Shown piece after piece: positions 43,541 through 51,528 of a stretch of DNA of 64,000 bases. The stretch's first letter is position 1; each line of letters begins with the position of its first letter. The notes beneath the pieces are model-generated. The model saw only the letters and a program-made list of their open reading frames with translations. It searched no databases and was not told the origin of the DNA. Source of the DNA: DASUCS01 sp041166385 (GTDB lineage Bacteria > Actinomycetota > Acidimicrobiia > Acidimicrobiales > JACDCH01); assembly GCA_041166385.1 (NCBI GenBank), contig JBEEFW010000159.1, forward strand, positions 9,142 to 73,141, given 5' to 3'. The position numbers were made by a program, and so were the translations under genes.

Positions 43541-43909
43541 ATGGAGTCCGACGACGCCCACGAACGCCTGACCGAAGAACGCGAACGTCTCCAACACGTT
43601 CGAGCGGGATTCGACGCCGATCACCTGCACGACCAGACAGAGGACGAGAGCACGTCCGAGCTGTCGCACCTGGCGCAGCACTCAGCCGACGTTGCCTCCG
43701 AGACCTTCGAACGCGAGAAGGACTTCTCGATCCTGGAGCAGGTCGAAGCCGAGCTGGCCGACGTCGATCGCGCGCTGCGCCGACTCGACGACGGCACCTA
43801 TGGCACGTGCGAGGCCTGCGGCCAACCGATCAGCGACGAACGCCTCGAGGCCATGCCGGCCGCGCGCTTCTGCATCGCGCACCAGGCCGAGGCCGAAGCC
43901 AACCTCTGA
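43541..43909 (+). CDS. DksA/TraR-type zinc finger protein
   Basis: 122 residues: an acidic coiled coil (about 5-80, with ERERLQHVRAGFD and ALRRLDDGTYG), then the zinc finger CEACGQPISDERLEAMPAARFCIAH. The fourth ligand, normally Cys, is His here (C3H). DksA-like proteins enter the RNA polymerase secondary channel to modulate initiation; actinobacterial versions are less well studied. ATG at 43541 chosen over the open frame to 43355, which overlaps the divergent SDR gene. Confidence 0.85.
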   Translation: MESDDAHERLTEERERLQHVRAGFDADHLHDQTEDESTSELSHLAQHSADVASETFEREKDFSILEQVEAELADVDRALRRLDDGTYGTCEACGQPISDERLEAMPAARFCIAHQAEAEANL

Positions 43910-45415
43910 CTACCGGACCGCCCAGCTCGGCGGTCCCATCGACGCGACACACGACGTGTCGACGGCCGTCGTGGGGGTGGCGAGAAACGATCGGAAGATG
44001 ATCTCCGGACATTCGGGGCTCGCGAACACCTCGCCGTGTCCCATGCCCGGGAAGAGCACGAATGTGGAGTGCGACAACGTTTCGGACGCGTGCTTGGACT
44101 GCTCCGGTGGTGTGACTGGGTCGTACTCGCCGGCCAGGACCAACGTCGGGATGTCACTGCGTACCGCGTCGGTGAATCCGCTCGGCGCGGGCGCAACACC
44201 GAAGCTCGTGCATGACACCGTTGTGAACAGCAGCAGCGTGCTCGTCTCCGGGTGATCCGCGGCAACGCGTTCCGCGTCGCCCTCGTGGATGAATGCGGCC
44301 CGGTCGTGGCAGTTCACGGCTGCGGCCTGGGCGGCGGCGAAACTCTCGATGAATCCGATCCCCTGGATCGCCAGTTGGTCGATGACGCCGCCGGCGGCGC
44401 CCGATTTGAGGAGCTGGATGAGCGACGGAAGCTGCGGGATCAGGTCTGTGTCGTACAAGGACAGGAAGAGTCCGGCCGCCGCGTCGGAGCCGGTGATGGC
44501 TATTGGCGTTGGCTGCTGCGAGACCGGATGCTCGACCGTGCCCTGATACGGCGACGCGTTCAGCGACCGAATCACCTCGTCGATGTCGGCGCCGAGCGAT
44601 GGGTACGCGGCGTGGCAACGAGCGTCCTTGGCGCAACCGTCCACCAGTACTTGCTTGACGCGTTCATACGTGCTCAGCACTTCGGGAGCCCCAGAACCGA
44701 CATCCGGCGGCACGACGGAGTCGAGAACGACACTGCGGATGCCCTCCGGGTGAGCGCGCATCGTTGTCAACGCGACCATCGTTCCGTACGACACGCCGAA
44801 CAGGTTCCACTCCTTGATGCCCATCGCGATGCGTAAGTCGTTCACGTCGTCGGCGACCGTGGCGGTGTTGTACTGATTCAGGTCGACGCCCTGCGCCTGC
44901 AAGCGGTCTCGGCACGCGATCAGAGCGTCGTTTCCGATCTTGGCCTCTGCGTCGAATGTCGCGGCTGCCCCGAGGATCGTGGTCAGCGACGCGCTGACTT
45001 CCGAGCACGCGAGCGATGGCTCGGCCGCGCCGGTTCCGCGCTGGTCGAAGACGATCACGTCGCGGTTGCCGGTTTGGGACTTTCGAAGAAATCGCGCGGT
45101 CTCGATCAGCCCCGAACCGCCCGGGCCTCCCGAGAAGTACACGACAGGGTCAGGCGCGGGATTGGGATCCGCAGTGTGGATGATCGCCACCGGTATGAGC
45201 ACCTTGCGACCGTCCGGCTTCGACCTGTCCTCGGGCACCGTCAGCAGGCCGCACTCGACTCGGGTCTCGGTCGAATTGTTGCAGTCCTGTTTGGCGTAGA
45301 CCGGCGTGTACTTCGGCGGCGTCGTTGTGGTCGTCGGCTGGCTTGTCGACGTTCCCGACGAGCACGCCGCGAGCACGACGAGCGTGATGGCAGCAGCGAC
45401 GGGTCGGGCTCTCAT
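43910..45415 (-). CDS. secreted alpha/beta hydrolase lipoprotein (TAP-like C-terminal domain)
   Basis: 501 residues: lipoprotein signal (AAAITLVVLAACSSG), Thr-rich linker, then an alpha/beta hydrolase of the tripeptidyl/prolyl aminopeptidase (SlpD/E, TAP) group. Oxyanion GGPGGSG (about 92-98), nucleophile GVSYGTMVAL, Asp in GEYDPVTPP and His in GMGHGEVF are intact. Probably a surface aminopeptidase or esterase. ATG 45415 overlaps the upstream gene stop by 4 nt; longer frame rejected. Convergent with the DksA-like gene with no spacing. Confidence 0.88.
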   Translation of the reverse strand: MRARPVAAAITLVVLAACSSGTSTSQPTTTTTPPKYTPVYAKQDCNNSTETRVECGLLTVPEDRSKPDGRKVLIPVAIIHTADPNPAPDPVVYFSGGPGGSGLIETARFLRKSQTGNRDVIVFDQRGTGAAEPSLACSEVSASLTTILGAAATFDAEAKIGNDALIACRDRLQAQGVDLNQYNTATVADDVNDLRIAMGIKEWNLFGVSYGTMVALTTMRAHPEGIRSVVLDSVVPPDVGSGAPEVLSTYERVKQVLVDGCAKDARCHAAYPSLGADIDEVIRSLNASPYQGTVEHPVSQQPTPIAITGSDAAAGLFLSLYDTDLIPQLPSLIQLLKSGAAGGVIDQLAIQGIGFIESFAAAQAAAVNCHDRAAFIHEGDAERVAADHPETSTLLLFTTVSCTSFGVAPAPSGFTDAVRSDIPTLVLAGEYDPVTPPEQSKHASETLSHSTFVLFPGMGHGEVFASPECPEIIFRSFLATPTTAVDTSCVASMGPPSWAVR

Positions 45416-45900
45416 CGTTCGTCGTTCCCCTTGGCGATGAGGAATCCCCTGGCGCGCTCGGCCTTCGGGTAGCGGTTGACCATCTTCCAGAACCGCGCCG
45501 AGTGATTCGCCTCCGCCAGATGGGCCAGTTCGTGCACGAGCACGTAGTCGAGCACCCACGCCGGGAAGTCGGCCAGTCGCTCCACGACGCGGATCTCGCG
45601 CGTCGCAACAGTGCACGTGGCCCATTGCGTCTTGCGGTTTGGCATCCATGTCACAGCCTTTGGCGTCGGCAGGTCATAGCGCTTCGCGAGCGTGGCCGCC
45701 CGGCTTGCGATGTCTATTCGCCCGCGACTCTCCTGGCGGATGATTCGACCGACAAGATCGGTGACGTACAGCTCCTCGTCGGCCTTCGACATCCACGCGG
45801 GCATCTGCACACGTACGACATCGCCGTCCAAATACGCAGAAACGGTCTTGCGCCGGCGCTTCGAACGCACGACCTCGACGCGGTACGGGATCGTGCTCAC
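45412..45900 (-). CDS. YgjP-like metallopeptidase-domain protein
   Basis: 162 residues. HExxH in LVHELAHLAEANHSARFW (about 121-138) with a third downstream His and the FW motif identify the YgjP/DUF45 zinc metallopeptidase family. Targets unknown. Overlaps both neighbours by 4 nt, so it forms a three-gene transcript with the phosphatase-like and hydrolase genes. Confidence 0.88.
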   Translation of the reverse strand: MSTIPYRVEVVRSKRRRKTVSAYLDGDVVRVQMPAWMSKADEELYVTDLVGRIIRQESRGRIDIASRAATLAKRYDLPTPKAVTWMPNRKTQWATCTVATREIRVVERLADFPAWVLDYVLVHELAHLAEANHSARFWKMVNRYPKAERARGFLIAKGNDER

Positions 45901-46532
45901 AACTGGTCCGGCACGGTGACTGGCGTGCCGTCGTCGTTCACCAACAGGACCCGGTCGCCGAGCGCGAGCTTGTCATCGTCGATCTCGACCCAGCGGCCCT
46001 CGCCGTTGGCCAGACGATGGAACGGGTCGCCGAGGTGGTCCTCGAGTACGTAGATCACCCCGCCGTGTGTGATGGCCAGCACGTCGCCGTCCGGTACGGC
46101 CTCGTGAATTCGCCGCAGTGCGTCGAGCACACGTGCCCGCAGATGTCCGTCGGACTCCCAGCCGGGCGGCCGCTTCGGCGTGCCCTTCTCCGGAGCGAAG
46201 GCGGTGTGCCGGTCCTCGGGCAAGTACCCCGGATACCGCTCGTGAATGTCTTCGCGCGTGAGCCCTGACCACTCACCGGCATCGCGCTCCCGCAAATCAG
46301 CGTCGAGGATCACCGGACCGATCCCGAGCTGCTCGGCGATGATCACCGCGGTCTCGGTCGCGCGTTGCAGATCGGAGGCGTACACCGCGTCGAGTGAGCC
46401 GAGGGAGTGCGCCGCGGCCCGCGCCTGCGCTCGTCCGAGGTCGCTCAAGGGAGGATCGGCCTGGCCTTGCCACCGGCCCAAGGCGTTCCACTCCGACTGG
46501 CCGTGTCGCACGAGCAGGACTCGGCTGGTCAC
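45897..46532 (-). CDS. histidine phosphatase family protein (phosphoglycerate mutase-like)
   Basis: 211 residues from GTG 46532. Phospho-His motif LVRHGQSEWN (about 6-15), Glu in ERDAGEWSG, second His in LAITHGGVIYV (about 151-161). Members hydrolyse small phosphoesters or act as mutases; the group is too broad to name a substrate. Starts upstream (ATG 46583 or 46559) would overlap the divergent MaoC gene starting at 46558. Confidence 0.85.
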   Translation of the reverse strand: MTSRVLLVRHGQSEWNALGRWQGQADPPLSDLGRAQARAAAHSLGSLDAVYASDLQRATETAVIIAEQLGIGPVILDADLRERDAGEWSGLTREDIHERYPGYLPEDRHTAFAPEKGTPKRPPGWESDGHLRARVLDALRRIHEAVPDGDVLAITHGGVIYVLEDHLGDPFHRLANGEGRWVEIDDDKLALGDRVLLVNDDGTPVTVPDQL

Positions 46533-46557
46533 AAAGCCGGACGCTACCGTCTGCCGC

Positions 46558-47400
46558 ATGCTCCCCATCGACAAGCTCGGCACGCGCTACGCGCCGGCCA
46601 CCACGGAGATCGACGCCGATCGTGCGAAGGCCTACGCCGCGGCGACGAACGACGACAACCCCGCCTACGAGTCGGGCAAGTACGCGCCGCCGGTGTTCGG
46701 CGTGGTGCCGACCTGGTCGCAGATGCTCGTCGCGTCCGCCGATGTCATCCCGCCCGAAGCGATGATGTTCATCGTTCACGGCGAGCAGGACATGCACTTC
46801 CATCAGCCGCTGGTTCCCGGCACGACGCTCTCGACGTCGGCCGAGATGTTTGCCTACCGAGTGGGTGGTTCCGGCACTCGTGTCGTGGTCAAGGTCGACA
46901 GCGCCGATGATCGCGGTGAGCCGGTGCTCACGCAGTACGTCACGATCTTCATCCGGGGCATGAGCGACGGAGAATCCGGCGGACCGGACAAGCCCGAGCA
47001 CGACTTTCCCGACGACGCGCGGAGCCGGCCCGCGGGGACGTTCACCATCCATGTCGACGACGACCAGACGTTCCGCTATCGCGAAGCGTCAGGCGACGAG
47101 ATGCCGATCCATCTCGACGACGCGTTCGCGAAGAGCGTCGGCCTCCCCGGCATCATCGCCCACGGCCTGTGCACGATGGCCATGTGCAGCCAGGCCGTCG
47201 TGAAGACCGTCGCCGACGGCGATCCGGCGCGGCTCAAGCGCCTCGCGGTCCGCTTTGCCGCGAACGTGTTGCCGGGCAACGACATCGACGTGGCGATCTT
47301 CGGCGCCGGCACCAAGGATGGCCGCCAGGCATACGCGTTCGAAGCGACATCGGCAGGGGCGATCGTCGTGAAGAACGGATGGGCCGAGGTGGAGGCATAG
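46558..47400 (+). CDS. double-hotdog MaoC-type dehydratase
   Basis: 280 residues: an N-terminal hotdog (about 5-135, resembling FAS1-like/MaoC_dehydratase N) and a C-terminal hydratase-2 motif with HLDDAFAKSVGLPGIIAHGLCTMA (catalytic Asp and His). Probably an (R)-specific enoyl-CoA hydratase or 3-hydroxyacyl dehydratase in fatty acid metabolism. The ATG at 46558 is used; upstream codons lie over the divergent gene. Next gene overlaps its 3' end by 22 nt. Confidence 0.88.
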   Translation: MLPIDKLGTRYAPATTEIDADRAKAYAAATNDDNPAYESGKYAPPVFGVVPTWSQMLVASADVIPPEAMMFIVHGEQDMHFHQPLVPGTTLSTSAEMFAYRVGGSGTRVVVKVDSADDRGEPVLTQYVTIFIRGMSDGESGGPDKPEHDFPDDARSRPAGTFTIHVDDDQTFRYREASGDEMPIHLDDAFAKSVGLPGIIAHGLCTMAMCSQAVVKTVADGDPARLKRLAVRFAANVLPGNDIDVAIFGAGTKDGRQAYAFEATSAGAIVVKNGWAEVEA

Positions 47401-47636
47401 CTGTCCTTCGTCTCTTCGCTGCCGCCCGGCAAGCGGCGGGAACCGGCCGCGACGTGATCGACGGCTCCACGGTGCGCGAGATCCTCGATGGTGCCGTCGC
47501 GCGGTATGGCGCCGAGTTCGGCGCGGTGTTGCCGACATGTCGAGTGTGGGTGAACGGCGAGACCGCCGACTCCGACACGGCCATCGGCGACTCGGACGAA
47601 GTCGCGGTGTTGCCGCCCGTGTCAGGGGGCGCGTGA
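47379..47636 (+). CDS. MoaD/ThiS-family ubiquitin-like sulfur carrier
   Basis: 85 residues with the beta-grasp layout: VLRLFAAARQAAG at the start, STVREILDGAVARYG helix and NGETADSDTAIGDSDEVAVLPPVSGG. Active carriers end with a free Gly-Gly; here one Ala follows (SGGA), so activation would need removal of that residue or the protein is not a thiocarboxylate carrier. ATG 47379 overlaps the MaoC gene by 22 nt. Its stop overlaps the next start by 1 nt. Partner MoaE or MoeB is not in the window. Confidence 0.8.
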   Translation: MGRGGGIAVLRLFAAARQAAGTGRDVIDGSTVREILDGAVARYGAEFGAVLPTCRVWVNGETADSDTAIGDSDEVAVLPPVSGGA

Positions 47637-48526
47637 TGGCAAAGCGACCGGTCAAGAAGGCCACGCGCAAGGCGCCCGCCAAACGCAAGCCTGTGTGGAA
47701 GGAAGTCGAGGAGCGCGAGCAGCGCAAGGTCTCCAGCCGCCTTCGGCAGAACCGCAAGTACAAGCGTCGCCGTCTCGCGGTCGTGTACGACGTCAACGGC
47801 CCTCGCATCCGCCTCGGCATGGGTTGGTTCGCGCTCACGTTGCTCGCGCTCGCCGGCGGCCGTTGGACTGTCGCCGCGCTGTACGCCGCGACCGCGGCAT
47901 TCGCGGCGTTGCAGACGGCGCGTGAGTGGCGCAAAGGCGGTGCGCGGCCTCACCGTCCGCTCGCTGGCGCGGGCGCGCTCGTGATCGGCTTGACCGGCGC
48001 CGTGTCGACCCAGCTCGTCGGTGTCGCCATCCTCGGGTTCGTCGGCGCGGCGCTGTTCGTGGCGTTCAGTTCGGCCGCGGCATCGCGTGGCAAGTCGAAT
48101 CCACTGAACGACGCGGCGTTCACGATTCGGTGCGGGCTCTTCGCCGGTTTCGCGGCGGCGTGCGTTGCCACGACCGCGAGGTACTCGCTGACCGCAGTGG
48201 TCGGGCTCGTGTTCATCGTCGCCGCGTACGAGATCGGCGACTACGTCGTCGGCAGCGGTGCCCACAATCCGTTCGAAGGCCCGGTCGCCGGCGCGACCGC
48301 CATCGTCGTGACGACGTTCGCGATCACCGCGATCGGACTCAAGCCGTTCGTGTTCCCCGGCTCGTTCGCCCTCGCCGGGCTCGCGGCTGCGCTGTGCCCT
48401 GCTGGACAAGTGCTCGCGTCGGTCATCCTCCCGAAGGTCGACGCGCCCGCGAGCGCGTTACGGCGAATCGACTCGCTGCTCTTGCTCGCGCCGGCGTGGG
48501 CCCTGGTCGTGGGCCACCTCGTCTAG
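47636..48526 (+). CDS. membrane protein distantly like phosphatidate cytidylyltransferase
   Basis: 296 residues: a strongly basic head (about 1-50, many Lys/Arg), then about seven helices. The end, ASVILPKVDAPASALRRIDSLLLLAPA, lines up in position with the CdsA signature that ends in DRIDSLL, but the conserved KD, HGG and catalytic acidic residues are missing. So it is either a catalytically inactive CdsA relative or a different enzyme with the same fold. ATG at 47636 overlaps the MoaD-like stop; the 3' end overlaps the sod gene by 4 nt. Confidence 0.6.
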   Translation: MAKRPVKKATRKAPAKRKPVWKEVEEREQRKVSSRLRQNRKYKRRRLAVVYDVNGPRIRLGMGWFALTLLALAGGRWTVAALYAATAAFAALQTAREWRKGGARPHRPLAGAGALVIGLTGAVSTQLVGVAILGFVGAALFVAFSSAAASRGKSNPLNDAAFTIRCGLFAGFAAACVATTARYSLTAVVGLVFIVAAYEIGDYVVGSGAHNPFEGPVAGATAIVVTTFAITAIGLKPFVFPGSFALAGLAAALCPAGQVLASVILPKVDAPASALRRIDSLLLLAPAWALVVGHLV

Positions 48527-49149
48527 AGGTTCGGGTCCCACTCCGTGGCGCGGGCCGCCTTGAGCTTCTGCTCGACGTCGTCCCAGTCGAAGATGTTCCA
48601 GACCGCGGCGAAGAAGTCGGCCTTCACGTTCTTGTACTGCAAGTAGTACGCGTGCTCCCACGCATCGATGGCGAGCAGCGGCATCGTGCCCTGACCGTGG
48701 TTGCCCTGGTGGTCGTAGACCTGCTCGATGATGATGCGGTCGCTCGCGGGATCCCACGCGGCGAGCGCCCAACCGGAGCCCTGGATGGTGCCGGCGGCCT
48801 CGCTCATGTGCCGCTTGAAGCGGGTGAAGCCACCGAAGTCGCGATCGAGCTGCTGTGCGACGTCGCCGGTCGGCTCACCGCCACCGTTCGGTGACAGGTT
48901 CTGCCAGAACAACGAGTGCAGTACGTGGCCCGAGAGGTTGAACGCCAGATCCTTCTGGAGCTTGTTGATCGCCCCGAAGTCGTCGCTGTCCCGGGCGTCG
49001 GCCAACTTCTCGAGGGCAGTGTTGGCCCCCTTCACGTACGCCGCATGATGCTTGTCGTGATGGAGCTCCATGATCTGAGCGCTGATGTGAGGCTCGAGCG
49101 CGCCGTAGTCGTAGTTGAGGTCGGGGAGCCGGTACACGTCTTCAGCCAT
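48523..49149 (-). CDS. sod: superoxide dismutase (Fe/Mn)
   Basis: 208 residues. Ligands His in LHHDKHHAAYV, His in LSGHVLHSLFW, Asp and His in AIDAWEHAYYLQYKN. N-terminus VYRLPDLNYDYGALEPHIS is normal. Converts superoxide to peroxide and oxygen in the cytosol; no signal peptide. Metal preference cannot be fixed by eye. ATG 49149 chosen over 49206, which would add an unrelated basic stretch. Confidence 0.96.
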   Translation of the reverse strand: MAEDVYRLPDLNYDYGALEPHISAQIMELHHDKHHAAYVKGANTALEKLADARDSDDFGAINKLQKDLAFNLSGHVLHSLFWQNLSPNGGGEPTGDVAQQLDRDFGGFTRFKRHMSEAAGTIQGSGWALAAWDPASDRIIIEQVYDHQGNHGQGTMPLLAIDAWEHAYYLQYKNVKADFFAAVWNIFDWDDVEQKLKAARATEWDPNL

Positions 49150-49241
49150 GCGGACCTGTCTACCCCTTCGGCTGCGGGTTCCACCCCCCTCAGGCGCGCA
49201 GTTCACACCTCTGTAGGCGCGCTGGGGGTAGGTTTCGGCCC

Positions 49242-50006
49242 ATGACGCTCTCGGTGATCTTCGACAACTTCTTCAAGAGCGGTGGCGGCCTTCAGTTCAT
49301 GGCCCGCTGGCTGCACGTACTGGTCGGCATCGCCTGGATCGGCTTGCTGTACTTTTTCAACTTCGTGCAGACCCCGGCCTACGCCGAGCTCAGTCCCGGG
49401 GCGCGCAACGAGGCGTTCGACAAGCTCACCTGGAGAGCGTTGTGGTGGTTCCGCTGGGCGGCGATGGCCACCTTCGCAATGGGCATCGTGCTGCTCGGCA
49501 TCTACTCCTCGGACAGCAGTGACTACCTCACCAAGTACACGGGTCCGAGCATCCTCACTGGCATCCTGTTCGGCGTCACGATGCTGGGCAACGTGTGGAT
49601 GGTGATCTGGCCGAATCAGCAGATCGTCATCGGCTCGGTGCGCAAGCAGTTGGCCGGCGGTGAGGCTGATCCCGCGCAGCCAGGAGCAGCCAAGAAGGCG
49701 GCGCGCGCGTCACGAGCCAACACGTTCTTCTCGTTCACGATGCTGTGGTTCATGGTGTTCACCTCGCACTTCGCCGGCCGCTACGCCGACGCCAACAGCG
49801 AGCTGAGCAACGTCGCGATCTACTACGTGATCGTGCTCGCCCTGTGGGCCTTCGTCGAGGCCAACGCTCTCGGCCTCATCGGCGGGCTCGACAGCCCCTT
49901 CAACAAGGCCGTCTTCGACAACCACAAGAACACGATCATCTACGGCTTCGTCTACTGGGCGGTGATCTTCTTCATCGGTTGGGAGATCATCCTCAAGGCT
50001 TCTTAA
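49242..50006 (+). CDS. PuuD-like membrane protein (urate hydroxylase N-terminal type)
   Basis: 254 residues, seven to eight helices. The opening MARWLHVLVGIAWIGLLYFFNFVQTPAYAEL-type region (about 21-50) and VNVWMVIWPNQQ-like stretch NVWMVIWPNQQIVIG match the membrane domain of urate hydroxylase PuuD. The C-terminal cytochrome c domain of classical PuuD is absent, so urate oxidation is uncertain; many such short proteins are annotated only by the domain. Divergent from sod with 92 nt between. Confidence 0.75.
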   Translation: MTLSVIFDNFFKSGGGLQFMARWLHVLVGIAWIGLLYFFNFVQTPAYAELSPGARNEAFDKLTWRALWWFRWAAMATFAMGIVLLGIYSSDSSDYLTKYTGPSILTGILFGVTMLGNVWMVIWPNQQIVIGSVRKQLAGGEADPAQPGAAKKAARASRANTFFSFTMLWFMVFTSHFAGRYADANSELSNVAIYYVIVLALWAFVEANALGLIGGLDSPFNKAVFDNHKNTIIYGFVYWAVIFFIGWEIILKAS

Positions 50007-50046
50007 GGGCCGCGCTACGGGCGCAACTCGGCGTCGAACCCTCTGG

Positions 50047-50065
50047 CGGCAGGCTTCGCCTGCCG
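50047..50065. terminator. hairpin between PuuD-like and cupredoxin genes
   Basis: CGGCAGGC-TTC-GCCTGCCG, an 8-bp perfect stem with a 3-nt loop, 40 nt after the PuuD-like stop and 50 nt from the convergent cupredoxin stop. Probable shared terminator. Confidence 0.5.
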
Positions 50066-50114
50066 GGCCACTGTGTCTCTGGGTCGTCTCGCCTATCGGC
50101 TCGACTCCCGGGGG

Positions 50115-50528
50115 TCAGTTCCCACTCGCGCTGGCGCTGCTGGCCGGCGCCTGGGTCACCGTCATCTTGGCCTCCATCCCCGCCTCGCGGTGCGTGGGGA
50201 TGTCACAGAAGATCGTGTACGTGCCCGGTGCAAGGTTGGCCTTGCCGGCCTTGGCCTGACCCTTGCTGTTCACCGTCAGCTTGAAGCCACTGACACCATC
50301 GATGAGCAGATCGTGTTGCAGCGTGCCGTCGTTGAGGTACGCGATCGTCACGTCGCCGGAATGCACGCTGTAGTCCGTCTTGTCGAACTTCAACGCGTCG
50401 AGGGCGTGCACCGTGAGGTCGGCCTTCGAGATGTCGTCGCTGCCCGTGGATGAGCCACCCCCGCACGCGGCGAGAGGGAGGGCGATGAGAGTGGCGGCCG
50501 CGGCCGTCCGGGCGATCGTCTTCAGCAT
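50115..50528 (-). CDS. cupredoxin lipoprotein
   Basis: 137 residues: lipoprotein signal (AAAATLIALPLAACGGG), then a single cupredoxin fold. Type 1 copper ligands are all visible: His in LQHDLLIDG and Cys, His, Met in FCDIPTHREAGM. Small electron carrier on the outer face of the membrane; it could pass electrons to the CuA site or cytochrome c domain of an oxidase, but this link is inferred. Short Ser/Ala tail. Confidence 0.92.
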   Translation of the reverse strand: MLKTIARTAAAATLIALPLAACGGGSSTGSDDISKADLTVHALDALKFDKTDYSVHSGDVTIAYLNDGTLQHDLLIDGVSGFKLTVNSKGQAKAGKANLAPGTYTIFCDIPTHREAGMEAKMTVTQAPASSASASGN

Positions 50529-50601
50529 GGGCCGAACGTTAGGGCGTTGCCCTACCGAGGGCTAACCTGGGACCACTGCCCGTGGGGGCACGAGGGGGTC
50601 A

Positions 50602-51141
50602 ATGCTGGTGTCGTCCCAACTCGATCGCATCCTGGGCGCCGAGTATCTCGGAGATCTGGAACGACGGCCGATGGCCGACGTGCGCACGATGCGAGCCGAA
50701 TGTCAGGAGATCGAGACCGGCTTGTCGTATTTGCGGCGCCTCGTGCAAGGTCGCCTCGACATCGTCGGAGCCGAGTCGCAACGCCGGCGCGAGGGGGCTG
50801 AGCCCGGCGACCTCGCTGATCTCATCAGCCAACTGCCCGAGATCCTGTCCGACCGCACCCGCAACCCCGGCTTCGGCCGGCTGCCGCAGCTGCTCGCTCC
50901 CGGCGACGTCGACGCCGAGCTCACGGCGCGGCTCGACGAGATCATGGGCGACCACGATCTCGAGACGCTGCCGACGCTCGATTCCGACGAGCTCGACCGG
51001 GTGCACGACGAGCTCGAGGCGCTCGAGCGGGAGATCTCCGCTCGCCGGCGCCAGTTCTTCGATCGGATCGACACGCTGCAAGCAGAGGTCACCCGTCGGT
51101 ATCGCACCGGTGAAGCCTCGGTGGAGTCGTTGTTGCAATGA
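50602..51141 (+). CDS. rsiG: RsiG-type c-di-GMP-binding anti-sigma factor homologue
   Basis: 179 residues, mainly two long helices. RsiG binds a c-di-GMP dimer with E(x3)S(x2)R(x3)Q(x3)D on each helix and then holds the sigma factor WhiG. Here the first copy is exact: E38, S42, R45, Q49, D53. The second copy is E142, S146, R149, D157 with F153 in place of Gln. So it is a two-motif protein as in Streptomyces, with one altered site. WhiG is not in the window. Downstream receiver (4-nt overlap) and HD-GYP genes form a c-di-GMP module with it. Confidence 0.85.
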   Translation: MLVSSQLDRILGAEYLGDLERRPMADVRTMRAECQEIETGLSYLRRLVQGRLDIVGAESQRRREGAEPGDLADLISQLPEILSDRTRNPGFGRLPQLLAPGDVDAELTARLDEIMGDHDLETLPTLDSDELDRVHDELEALEREISARRRQFFDRIDTLQAEVTRRYRTGEASVESLLQ

Positions 51142-51521
51142 GCGACCAGGGTGCGGTCAAGCGAGTGGTGCTGGTCGTCGACGACGACTCGGCGATTCGG
51201 CGCGTGGTGCGCACGGTGTTGGAGGCCGACAACTTCGAGGTCGTCGAGGCCGCTGATGGTCCGGCGGCGCTGCTGCTGCTCGACGCCATCAACGGCCGCG
51301 GCCCCGAGGCCGTCGTGCTCGACATCATGATGCCCGGCATCGACGGCATCGAGGTGTGCCGGCGCATCGACCACGAGCGCGTCAAGGTCATCATGCTCTC
51401 GGCGCGTGACGATGCCGATACGCGCGATCGCGCGGCGAAGGCCGGGGCCGACGCGTACCTCACGAAGCCCTTCTCGGCGATCGAGTTGCTCGACGCCGTG
51501 GAGAAGCTCACGCCGTCATGA
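51138..51521 (+). CDS. single-domain response regulator
   Basis: 127-residue CheY-like receiver with DDD near residue 15, phospho-acceptor Asp in VVLDIMMPG (about 58-62), Thr/Ser in MLSARDD and Lys in TKPFS. No output domain, so it acts by protein contact; the flanking RsiG homologue and HD-GYP protein are the obvious partners. No histidine kinase gene is nearby. ATGA overlap with rsiG. Confidence 0.92.
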   Translation: MSDQGAVKRVVLVVDDDSAIRRVVRTVLEADNFEVVEAADGPAALLLLDAINGRGPEAVVLDIMMPGIDGIEVCRRIDHERVKVIMLSARDDADTRDRAAKAGADAYLTKPFSAIELLDAVEKLTPS

Positions 51522-51528
51522 GACGCGG

